A stretch of DNA of 64,000 nucleotides from Undaria pinnatifida (lineage: Eukaryota > Sar > Phaeophyceae > Laminariales > Alariaceae): the NCBI GenBank assembly GCA_012845835.1, contig JABAKD010000010.1:14672734-14736733 (forward strand), written 5' to 3'. This document shows, in pieces, positions 34,076 to 44,449 of this stretch (the stretch's first letter is position 1; each line of letters starts with the position of its first letter). The notes beneath the pieces are model-generated. The model searched no databases and was not told the origin of the DNA. It saw nothing but the letters and a program-made list of their open reading frames with translations. The position numbers and the translations under genes were made by a program.

Positions 34076-34425
34076 CATTTTGTGAACGTTTCTTGGCAGT
34101 TCTACAAGGCTTTTATACAAACAACCACTACAACCAAACTCTGGTACTAAATGTATGTAATTTTTGTCTTGGTTTCTTTCGTTGTTTCTCTCTTTTACAA
34201 GGTATTTTGGTTTAATGAGAAGAACACAAAGGGGGGAGGGGGGGAAACAGGAGGAGTAGAAGGAAAGCCGTCCAAGGGAATGGGGGCAGGGGGGGCAACA
34301 GGAGAAATAGAAGGGAGACCGCGGTGGACGAAGGCAGGAAGGAGATGGCAGACAGGGTAGCAAGGTACCAGGCCGACTAGTAGGTACATAGCACTTTTCG
34401 TCTTTTTCTGGGGTATTTTTTTCCC

Positions 34426-34914
34426 CTTTGTTCCCTCCTTGCGTGTCCAGGTTTTTGGCTCGTGTTCGGATTATCTTATTTTGGTTTTACTTTACTTTAT
34501 TTTATTTTATTTTATTATGTTTCTTTTCCGAGCTTTGGCTCTCCTTTCCGGTTGGGTTGTTTCTTCGATTTCCCCTTCATTTTGTTTGTTTCATTTTTTG
34601 TTTTATTTTTATCTTTGTTTTATTTGTTTTCTTATTATTAATTTGTTTTCGTTTTTGTTTTTGTTTTTGTTTATTTCGTATTTCTCTCTTCCAATGTATT
34701 TCTGTTGCTGACGTACAGCGTATGTATGTTGTGCCTGTCGTACCCAGTACTAGGGCATGACATTGCGTTGTCGAATGCATTACGATGCATTATCTGTGTC
34801 GTAGCTTGTGACCACAGAGCTGATCTTTCTAGGGTGAAGAATCAGCACGGACACTGGGTGTGCTGGATGTCGACGAGTAGAAGAACGGTTTAATGTGAAG
34901 AACACACACACACA
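34426..34914 (+). repeat. Left arm of a long inverted repeat
   Basis: This 489-bp arm starts CTTTGTTCCCTCCTTGCGTG and ends in a CA microsatellite. It is nearly identical to the reverse complement of 35358-35850. The arm contains a TTTTATTT-rich tract. Hydrophobic open frames rich in Phe and Leu arise from that tract on opposite strands in the two arms. Confidence 0.9.
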
Positions 34915-35149
34915 GTCTCTGACCTCTCAGTCTAACCCGCACGTTGACAAATAAAAGTCCACGTTTCAGGGACAAAAACTGCTTGAAACTAGAGTGTGTG
35001 GTCCCGGATCCATTTTGAAGTACGAGTAGAGTCTTGCTTGTACGCCAGTGTAGTATAGACTACATGGTTGCGTGTACCGCCTTTGGTTTGTTTGTGTTTT
35101 TGCCTGGTGTAGTGGTCCAACGGACTAATACCCCTCTAATACCTTAACA

Positions 35150-35245
35150 CTGGGGTATTCCTCAGCTCCAGAGCGACTGGAGCCTGTTCTGTGGTGACCA
35201 CGGAGGACTTGGTTGTGCGAGTTAATGTGAGAGCAACAACATGGT
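35150..35245 (-). repeat. Inverted copy of the 32022-32115 repeat
   Basis: It sits within the spacer (34915-35357) between the two inverted arms. It shares GGGGTATTCCTCAGCTCCAG, GTGACCACGGA.GACTTG and the Ser/Val-neutral tail GTGAGAGCAACAAC. The rest of the spacer shows no feature. Confidence 0.65.
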
Positions 35246-35357
35246 TCACACGAGAGTAGTTCTATACCTAATACACATACAAGTATATATACCAAAACCC
35301 GCCACTATAGTGAAAAATAAAAAAAATAAAATAATAATATAAAACCACCCCCAGCAG

Positions 35358-35850
35358 GTGTGTGTGTGTGTGTGTGTTCTTCACATTAAACCGTTCTTCT
35401 ACTCGTCGACATCCAGCACACCCAGTGTCCGTACTGATTCTTCACCCTAGAAAGATCAGCTCTGTGGTCACAAGCCACGACACAGAGATAATGCATCGTA
35501 ATGCATTCGACAACGCAATGTCATGCCCTAGTACTGGGTACGACAGGCACAACATACATACGTCAGCAACAGAAATACATTGGAAGAGAGAAATACGAAA
35601 TAAACAAAAACAAAAACAAAAACAAAAAACAAAAACAAAATAAGAAAACAAATAAAAACAAAGATAAAAATAAAACAAAAAATGAAACAAACAAAATGAA
35701 GGGGAAATCGAAGAAACAACCCAACCGCAAAGGAGAGCCAAAGCTCGGAAAAGAAACATGATAAAATGAAATAAAATAAAGTAAAGTAAAACCAAAATAA
35801 GATAATCCGAACACGAGCCAAAAACCTGGACACGCAAGGAGGGAACAAAG
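35358..35850 (-). repeat. Right arm of the long inverted repeat
   Basis: This 493-bp arm starts in a GT microsatellite and ends GGAGGGAACAAAG, the complement of the left arm's start. High similarity of the arms means recent origin or ongoing gene conversion. No transposase, target-site duplication or terminal motif was recognised. Confidence 0.9.
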
Positions 35851-35929
35851 AGTAGGTAGAGAAAACTTACTTACGCACTTACTTAATAACCACAAGGTCC
35901 AACAACCATGACCAAGCCATCCATCCGTA

Positions 35930-36735
35930 AACCGTCCACCACACACATGGTATTAATAGAGCAATATAGTGGAAACTGCAGAAGAAATAAATTTATATAA
36001 TAAATATGATAGATTACTCCAAAATTCCCCTCCTAAAAAAGTAAAAATAATAACACCAATCAATGTACAGTATAGTGTAGTGGAGAAAAACATTTGTTTA
36101 TAAAAAAAGAAAAGGACCCCTCCCCCAAAAAAATTCGCCCACATAGCATAGTACAAGTACCAGCGCAAGCAGATTCAAAATATGATTCCTGACTTGAAAT
36201 TCGTCGAACTCACACCTGGCGTCCTGAATATTATACCTGGTACAACATGTATTTAAATATTAGAGTAACAGCGAATCAATTTGGAACCGTGGGTTCGTGT
36301 CCCACAGAGTTTTTAATCCTTTTTGGGGTGGGAGTAGCTGACTTTAGTTCTCGAATGAATGCTGTATTAAGAGCGACATACAGATAACTAATACCAGGTA
36401 ATATTCTGTATTCGTACTCTTCCCGATATCAATAAAGCCGGGGGGAGAAAAAACAAAATAAACCGCCCACCATACATATATGATAGAGCAGAATAGTGGA
36501 ACTACAGTAAATAAATTTATAAAATAGATGTGATGTTTTACCTGGCTCAAAATTCCCCGCCTAAAAATTTAAAAGTATAAATAATAATATAACAATTACC
36601 ATTATAGTGGACAAATAATAGGACACCTCCCAATAAAAACTCACCCATATAGCGTATCACGAGTAGCAACAACGCAGCTTGCAAAGATGAGTATTGACCT
36701 GAAATTTGTCGAACTCACGGCTGACGTCCTTGAAA
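35930..36735. repeat. Diverged direct repeat, two units of about 280 bp
   Basis: Units about 35930-36230 and 36460-36735 share ACCATACA/CCACACA starts, AATAAATTTATA, CCAAAATTCCCC.CCTAAAAA and CACCTCCC. Each ends with a diverged G-tract-family terminal word (GAAATT.GTCGAACTCAC). Confidence 0.65.
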
Positions 36736-36834
36736 ATTAGATATAAAAGTATCTACTGCTGAGCTGTGCTGTTTTCTTCGTCGACTCCGAACGGTTTTTA
36801 ATCTATCTCAATCTAACGCACAGACTTGTCACCT

Positions 36835-36847
36835 ACACTACTACTAC

Positions 36848-36887
<40 letters not shown>

Positions 36888-36903
36888 GCTACTACTACTA
36901 CTG

Positions 36904-36961
<58 letters not shown>

Positions 36962-37002
36962 TACTACTACTACTACTGCTACTACTACTACTACTACTAC
37001 TG

Positions 37003-37033
<31 letters not shown>

Positions 37034-37034
37034 G
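36835..37034. repeat. TAC/GTA trinucleotide microsatellite, about 200 bp
   Basis: It is almost pure (CTA)n with a few CTG and TTC interruptions. The poly-Leu and poly-Val open frames are its translations, not proteins. Confidence 0.95.
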
Positions 37035-37039
37035 GACGG

Positions 37040-38900
37040 ATATAAAATAACCATTTTATCCGTACATTTATACCCTAGTGGTTGTTATATTTCTGTTCAA
37101 ATAAATTTAGTTTATAATATTATTACTACGTAGTCTAGTCTATTAATAATAGTAGAACCGCTTTTTACATGGCTGGCGGTTGCTCCGTGTTTCGAATCTC
37201 ATTATTTATTGATTTTCTCACGAACTTTGAAAAGTGCGACACACCAAGAACTTTTAATACCTATCTATGCGCGATAGAAACGAAAAAGCAGAGAGGCAGA
37301 AGTGTGGGATCAGAAGGAGCGACACATGTGGTCATGCACGGCTTACATCCTAAAAAAGACACCACGCGGTCGAGGTCGTGCGTGGTTGAGGTCGTGTGAC
37401 CTCTTCCACGAGTTGTGAGTTGTAAGCTGGGAAGAAGATAGATGATGGAGAAGTGACGACCAAATCAAGAAAAATTAGGAAAGCGAACCAAGGACAAAAA
37501 AGTAGCGATCTATTATTAGTCTAGACCACAACATTTGCGCCCTGGTGAACTACTTGGTGTAGTTGTACTTTTCCTCCTCCTGCTGTAGACTATGTACCCT
37601 GGTAGCTCTCTGACGGATGCCTGCTGCCATCTGCGATGGAAGAAGAAGGTACAGTATAGTATAGTTGTAGGGGTCCCCGAACAAGGCGGTCTGGGAAAGG
37701 CGATATCCCGATATAAAATATGGCGGTCGAAATCACTTGGCGCGACTGGGGAATCGCACTCACGACGTGGAACGAATGGGCGGGTTCCCCCAATAAGGCG
37801 GCCATATTGCTCTGGCTGGCTCACCATGGCCTTGCTGGCGGACTCCTACTGTGCCTGCGTCCTACTTCTTCGCAACACGAGCAAAAAGTGCTACGTAGCA
37901 GGTGCTTAGTTGTGGCCGTTCATATATATATATATCTTCTCGCGCCACGCGTCTCGAACCACCCAACAGCAGCTACTACTCGTCGTATAGACTACAGCCA
38001 CTTGTTTTTGCAACAAAACTCACCACATAGCGCCAAGCGGTGGGATTGATGTGTCCTCCGCACGGTTGCTCCTTTTGTGACGCCCAGAGCGTACGATCAC
38101 GACCAAGCTCGGCAAAACCTACAGTGGGGGGACTGGCTGCATGGTATTAATAGTAATACCAGTAGGTGTTTACCACCACACGGGAAAAAAATCGGGAAAA
38201 CGCAAGCGGCGGGCGACTGTTGGAGAAATAGGTAATAATGTACAGTAGTAGTCGGACACCTGCTGCTCGTATTATTCTTTGAAAAGAAAACAAATCATAA
38301 AAAAATCCGGTCTCTTTTCCGGAGAAAACCACAGTGCAACAGCGGGAGGGAGGAGCGGTTTCAGCGTAGCGGGTTTAAGACAAATCGACCGACTACCACT
38401 ACTACTGCTGCTGCTGCTGCTGCTGTGTATGTCCGTAACCTGTATGCGTGTTGTGCGTTTTTCACGTTAAACCGACGTTGCCACCCACCCACTATATATA
38501 GACTACAAGAACACAAACAAGCATAGTCTGTGCCTATTACAGTGCCGACGCCTCCTCCTGGGTAGACGAGCTCTGTGCTCACCAACTACGAAAACAGGTA
38601 TGTATACTGCGAATCCAGGTGATTTGGCCATGCTATGCCGAACGCTGTGAACGCCGTGGCGGAACATACTAAAAGCAGGCCAGCACACCGGACTACGTGC
38701 AAGGAAGAAATAAAAGAAGAAAGAGAAAGAAACAAGAAAAAAAGGAAGAAATAAAATATGGAAATAAATAGAAATAACACAGAAAAAGAGACGGGGACGA
38801 AGGAAGAGGTACTCTGGAGGAAAGACCAAACCGTTTAGTCTATTGTGTAACCCCAGGCATGGAACATGACGGAAAAGTAGACATTTTCTTTGTCAGCGTT
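37040..38900. other. No gene supported
   Basis: Open stretches around 100 codons on both strands (for example 37516-37827 minus, 37720-38049 plus) overlap one another and have no motif. A short CTG array lies at about 38395-38425. Confidence 0.5.
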
Positions 38901-38904
38901 ATAT

Positions 38905-39005
38905 TATAAAAATTAAATTACACTCCAGCTGTGATCGAAGATTTTGTCGAAACTCATCTTTGCAAGCTGTGTGTGATACTCCGATCGCGCGTATTACGGG
39001 TTGTG
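38905..39005 (+). mobile_element. Terminal-module fragment of the G-tract family
   Basis: It contains ACACTCCAGCTGTGATCGAA, CTTTGCAAGCTGTGTG and GATACTCCGATCGCG, then diverges. Confidence 0.7.
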
Positions 39006-39009
39006 TGTT

Positions 39010-40190
39010 TGTGAGAGCGTTACAATTAGGAATAACAGCGCATAAATATTATACATAAATGTGTATATATGTGGGTGAGACGTGTTGTATGATCCGAACC
39101 GGGGAGCAAGGAATGGTCCCAGACTTCCACAGCCAGCCGATATGATAAGGAGGCAGTATTGCGAGGAGTCTTTTCCCCGCGCCTCACTCAGTCAATCAAA
39201 CAATAACACTGCAAGCTTTACCAAGAAAAACAGAGAGAAGAGGGGGGAGAAACTGGAAAGACACCACCCGCCCACCCAACCACATACCCACACACCCACA
39301 CACACCAACCAACCACCCACCCACCCACCGACCCGTCAACAACGTTTGTTTCTGGGAGTGAACAGAAAGGTAGGTGCTGAGTAACCTCTCCTCGCGAACG
39401 TATGTCGCAGAAAAGATGTATGTACTCCAACACATGTATTTACATGATCATGCTCATCAATGCTCGAGGAAAAGGTCCTTTAGAGTGTATCCCTATACTG
39501 TACTCGCGACGGGTGGTTCCCACCACCCCCGACTACTGAAAGAAGAGAAAGAACCGACTCTAATTGCACTGCGCCGGCCGTGTATACCTTCGTTTAGCTT
39601 TTTTTTTCATCCTCCATCCAGCGGATGGGGAAAAATAAAGCTTTAGGTCACCACACTTCCACGTATTTTCATACGCGTCGTGTGTCGATTTAACTCAGTT
39701 TTTAGCATCATAATAAGATGTATTATGCTTTGCGCGCGCTTGGTACCCTGATCTCGTGCCGAGATCCGATCCGACCTAGACATACAATAGCCCTACCTAG
39801 CCAATGAGCCCTCCAAGCTGACCCTGGACATTGGCTGTACCCGCACCCACATGGATGGGTGAGGGCGGCGAGCAGGCTACAAGATACCGTTACAACTCCT
39901 GCATAATAAATGCAACAGACAAAATATAGTGGGTGAATACCAGACACGAGTATCGGAGTATGGTCCCAGAAGGCTAGGAAGGGGCACGGAGAGCGCGCGC
40001 GCGGGGAGGAGGGGGTGACAGACATATTCGTCACGTACATGGTGATGGAGCCTGAGGATGAGGCTTACTATAATAGGAGGATATGTAAGTAGTCACGATT
40101 AACATTCGTATGGAGGAAGTCATTCCGTGTTTTTCGCGTTATATGAATTCCGTCCTTCCCCAACACCCAACACGTGTGTGCAGGTATTTT
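39010..40190. other. No gene supported
   Basis: A CCCA/CACA-rich simple tract lies at about 39265-39335. The minus-strand open stretch at 39723-40040 (105 codons) is unsupported. Confidence 0.5.
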
Positions 40191-40191
40191 T

Positions 40192-40618
40192 TTCATGGAG
40201 TTCATGGAGGAGGCTGCCTGGAACAACAGCAAAAAAAGCAATTAATTAGCTACAGTGACGCACTTTCGATCATTTCTGTTTTTGCGCAAGAGCTTCCATC
40301 TGTAGAGGGCAGGGATCTGGAGTTTTGGATCCACGCTTTAGTTTGTGTATTCTCTGGTAGTGTGTGAGATGGGCGCTCGAAAAGCTTAAGGATCAAGCGT
40401 GCACCGCCCGACGCCTGATGCAGAACGCCAGATCTTACTCGTCGGTCTTCAATCGATCAATACAGGGTGTGAGTGTGCCTTTGCATTACATCAAGAGCAG
40501 GAGATCATGACACTTCGGAGCAGTAGCGATCAACGTCCACCGCATGTTCCATTATGACGCGACAGCAGAAAAAACGAGCATCAGGCCTGGACTGGACCTC
40601 TGCTGGCCTGCCACATAT
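40192..40618 (+). repeat. Segmental duplication, module X copy 1
   Basis: It matches 42558-42968 over about 420 bp, sharing CACCGCCCGACGCCTGATGC, TTTGCATTACATCAAGAGCA and TTGGATCCAC. In copy 1 a G/C-tract element (40619-41605) separates X from module Y. In copy 2, X runs directly into Y. Confidence 0.85.
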
Positions 40619-41178
40619 CCCCCCCCCCCTTTTTTTTTCCCGCTCTCTCTTGCTCAAACGCCCCACCTAATATCGAAATCCGCCAGAGTAATAAACACTT
40701 CCACGAACTGGATATCATCTCATTATCTTTCTAGAGCCATCTATGCCGCCGCTGCAATCCTCACCCCCCCCCCGCCCCCAACGCCCCCTCCCTCCCCACC
40801 ACCCGCACCATCGCCTAGACCTAGCACCACGCGTGTAGCAAACCCTTACATCTATGCGACCTAAAGCCCTTTCGCTCCCCCCCCCCTCCCCCCCTCCTCC
40901 CCCACCCCCCACCTTCCCACCCCCCAACCCCACCCCCACCCCCTCGAACACTCCGCCCTCTACTCACTGATTGCACGACTTACAGGATATACATGATAAG
41001 CTGATACATTCTTTCCAAAAACGTCACATTTATCCCCTTAAATGAGGTATAGTTTCCACGCACAGATTGAGCTGCCCCGCCCATCCCGCCGCCCCCCCCA
41101 TGATAAACTGGTGCATTCTTTCCAAAACCGTCAGATTTATCCCCTTGAAGGATTTGTAGTTTCCACGCACAAATTGAC

Positions 41179-41212
<34 letters not shown>

Positions 41213-41605
41213 CCCCCCCCTCCTCTCCGCCCCCCCACCCCCGCTCCCTTTTGATCAAAACCAGGCCCCCACGTCCTTCAAAACTCCGCCCTCCCCTCAC
41301 TGGTTATTCGACTTACAGGATTCACTTAATAAACTGATGAATTTCCTTCCACAGCTGTCAGATTTGGTCCCCCTCAGAAACGGCTTTTATAGTTTCCGCG
41401 CACAGATTGACTAACATCATCCTGTTGACCCTGATAGCTACACTGCAGTTGCAAGGGGAGTCGCCGACCTATATCCTTAATGAGGACACACAACCCGTAA
41501 TACGCGCGATCGGAGTATCACACACAGCTTGCAAAGATGAGTTTCGACAAAATATTCGATCTCACAGCTGGAGCGTGTTTTTATTTTTATAATATCATAG
41601 ACTAT
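40619..41605 (-). mobile_element. G-tract element, copy 4 (minus orientation)
   Basis: C tracts separate subunits carrying CAGATTTATCCCC and GATTTGGTCCCCCTC. It ends at 41520-41600 with the terminal module (CTCACAGCTGGAGCGTG). The junctions CCACATAT/C-tract and CATAGACT/ATACAGGG, compared with CCAAATATACAGGG in the other copy, fit an insertion into an AT-rich site. The outer end is worn, without its own terminal module. Confidence 0.75.
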
Positions 41606-41945
41606 ACAGGGAGTACACAGGAACTTGCGTACAAACCCGGTAGACCCAAGTAGCCCACTGCAAAAGCTAACTCACACTATCACATTTATTGTTTCATGCA
41701 TACTGCATTCTACAGATGTCTGGTTTTGTCCCCCTCACGCGGGTTATGCAGTTTCCGTGCGCAAGACAAGGCTGAACGTCTTAGTCCTGTTGACCCTGGC
41801 ACTAGCAGGAGAGTCCCCGACCTGTATCCTTCACGAGGGTACACACGCGCGATCAAAGTATCACACGCAGCTTGCAAAGCTGCGTTTTGATCAAAAACCA
41901 GTTTTGGTCGATCTCACAGCTGAAGTGTATTTTTCATACTTCAAA
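41606..41945 (-). mobile_element. Module Y copy 1 (relative of the terminal module)
   Basis: It starts ACAGGGAGTACACAGGAACT, carries GTTGACCCTGGCA and CACGAGGGTACACAC, and ends with GTTTTGATCAAAAACCAG then CTCACAGCTGAAGTGTA. Its last about 230 bp are a diverged form of the G-tract family's terminal module. Confidence 0.7.
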
Positions 41946-41949
41946 GTAT

Positions 41950-42557
41950 ATCCACCCGGCCGGAGAAAACATAAAACGCCCGAGATAAACAATGAACAGA
42001 TGACCTCTGCAAAAAAAGTGTTCAGTTACTGATGTCCGGATATCAATCAGTGCTGACGAGAATGGCGCTACGATATGATATGAGCCTCGGAATACCAGGT
42101 ACCAGGTACAGTATATATTAATTGGTTATACACAGCACTACCCACTAGAAGACCACGAAGTCAGCACTGAATGGGCGATTCCGCATGGTTTACATTATTT
42201 ATACGCAAAAAATCCTACCATTCTTCCCACTACACTGCAGCATAGATAGTCGAACAATAAAGCAGGCCGACAAGATGCAGAGCAGAGGGCATCACTCCAG
42301 GAGGAAAGCTGTTCGCATGACGCATTGCACGGTAGCTAGGTGCAAACTGCACGCAGGCACTCGTTGGCCTAGGAGAAACTGGGCTCCGTTTTCGAAGTCA
42401 TGTCACTTAAAAGTTGCCGACGAGAGCTGAACGCCGCGCTAGCAAGAGCGGAGAGTTATTCGAGGTTTTGCGGATGTGTACGCAAACGTTGGAAGATACG
42501 TTCCGGGGAGTGCTTCATACAAACACTACATAGGTCTATGCCAGGTACCATAAAATT
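41950..42557. other. Unique sequence plus a tRNA-like fragment and an open stretch
   Basis: A SINE-like fragment lies at about 42121-42165. An open plus-strand stretch begins at 42400 and runs through module X to 42777 (125 codons, with RRELNAALARAES and VCKECGDLAFWIH). Part of its start resembles 46850-46985 (AGAAACTG.GCTCCG), so it is probably repeat-derived. I cannot assign a function. Confidence 0.45.
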
Positions 42558-42968
42558 ATCCATGGAGGAGGCTGGCTGGAATAGCAAAAAAAGCAATCGG
42601 CTAAGTAAGGAGGTGACACGCACTTTCGATCATTATTGTTTTAGCGCAAGAGCTAACGTCTGTAAGGAGTGCGGGGATCTGGCGTTCTGGATCCACACTT
42701 TAGTCTGTATATTCCCTCTGGTAGTGTGTGAGAGCTCGAAGAGCTTTAGGATCAAGTGTGCACCGCCCGACGCCTGATGCCCAACGCCAGATCTCACTCG
42801 TCGGTCTTCATTCGATCAATACAGGTGTGTGAGTGTGCCTTTGCATTACATCAAGAGCAGAAGGGAGATCACCTCGGGGCAGTAGCGATCGACGTCCACT
42901 GCATGTTCCACCATGACTCCACAGCACTAACAACCCGAGGCCTGGGCTGGACCTCCGCTGGGCTGCCA
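42558..42968 (+). repeat. Segmental duplication, module X copy 2
   Basis: Partner of 40192-40618. It continues without a break into module Y at 42969, giving the arrangement without the G/C-tract element. Confidence 0.85.
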
Positions 42969-43330
42969 AATATACAGGGAATACACAGGAACTTGCGTTC
43001 AAACCCGGTAGACCCAAGTAACCCACTCCAAAAGCTAACTCACACACTATAACTCTTATCGTTTCATGCGTACTGAATTCCACAGACGTCTGGTTTTGTC
43101 CCCCTCAATGCGGCTCATACAGTTTCCGTGGGCAGAACAAGGTTGAACGTGTTAGTCCTGTTGACCCTGGCATCAGCAGGGAAGTCGCCGACCTGTATCC
43201 TTCACGAGGGTATACACACCCCGTAACACGCGCGATCGGAGTATCATGCGCAGCTTGCAAAGCTGAGTTTTGATCAAAAAAATATTTTTGGTCGATCTCA
43301 TAGCTGAATTGCATTTTTTCATTTTTAAAT
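42969..43330 (-). mobile_element. Module Y copy 2
   Basis: It shares CACAGGAACTTGCGT, CCCGGTAGACCCAAGTA, TTAGTCCTGTTGACCCTGGC and the GTTTTGATCAAAAA end with 41606-41945. Confidence 0.75.
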
Positions 43331-43334
43331 AATG

Positions 43335-44440
43335 CCAAACCTGCTGACGTACGCCCTTTCGATGCATGAAGAAGCCCCTCCGGGCTCCAGGCCAACAAGA
43401 TGCAAGGAAAGCGGCATCACCCGAGGGAAAGGGTTGTTCGTTGCTCACAGTGTTATAAGGTTTAGCTGAGGTGGAAAAATAGTTATAATTTTACTACGTG
43501 GTCGAACGGATTATTAGTAGTACTATAAAGGTGTGAACCTCAAAAGGGGACAGGTGTGTCTACCGCGAGACCCCAGCTGACAGTTGTATAAAGCCCAGAT
43601 ATGTAGTAGCAGATTGTCTTATTGTTATCGAGGAAGGCTTGCTGATTTAGGTCAGGATACAAGAGTGATCGGGAGGGGGAGGAATGGAGGGGGGGGGTGG
43701 AAGCTTGGCTCTGGCCAAGCTCTAAATACCGGCTCTCGTGCTGGCAAGGTATACAAAGCTTCATGCCAAACGTCACTCCCGAGTGCAAGCTACTAACTGC
43801 CTACGTCGGCCACTTCGACAAGGCCACGTGTGTGACTCGTTGCATACTTGAAGTGGGAGTCAGGACCAACTCACAACACAGTCAATCAAATCGAATCCTA
43901 GCGTTCTCCTAAGAACCATCCTACTCTTTACGCGAACGTGCAGCTACCTATTATAAGCCAATCGGCGCAGGGCGCGTAGCCCAAGGCAGGATGCTACCAT
44001 TGTTATGTTTCCTACATGCTCCGCAGGTCCTGTAATTCATTATACTATTGATCGATATTTAACTAAGTTCCGAATCCTGGATCGCACGACAGCCTTCCTA
44101 GACACTATTCATTCCGAATCTCACCATTCCGATTCCGAATCGCACAACAAACGAAATAACGGAAATCATACCTTATTTAATCAACAGGGATCGGCGGTTG
44201 ATCTATTGCTCATTTATACAAATGGCACATACGTAGTAGCACACCATAACATTAGCCCACCCTGAAAAGTCGCAGATGCAGATCACACGACGATATGGCG
44301 ATGGCTAACTAAGACATCAGGAAACCGGGAAGTGGATCGAAGATATTGCTATTCAAATCAACGAAAGCAAAAGAGGCTATAGACCAACCCACACCTCGTG
44401 ATTGAGGCTAAGATGCCTCTGGTAGGAATTAATCTGTGGG
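43335..44440. other. No gene; repeat copy at 44230-44420
   Basis: A short CGAATC/TTCCG-rich stretch lies near 44110-44150. The interval 44230-44420 is copy 3 of the repeat seen at 3055-3225. Confidence 0.5.
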
Positions 44441-44449
44441 CCTACCGTC

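Noticed and set aside
34439-35946. Phe/Leu-rich membrane-like proteins in both arms of the inverted repeat
   Set aside because: They arise from a TTTTATTT-rich tract; the matching pair is due to the inverted duplication, not to gene conservation.
36235-36310. Possible tRNA gene: T-arm-like GTGGGTTCGTGTCCCAC before a T run
   Set aside because: No A box or D-arm-like sequence at the right distance and no acceptor stem; chance or a decayed tRNA-like repeat.
36826-37054. Poly-Leu and poly-Val frames
   Set aside because: Pure TAC/GTA microsatellite.
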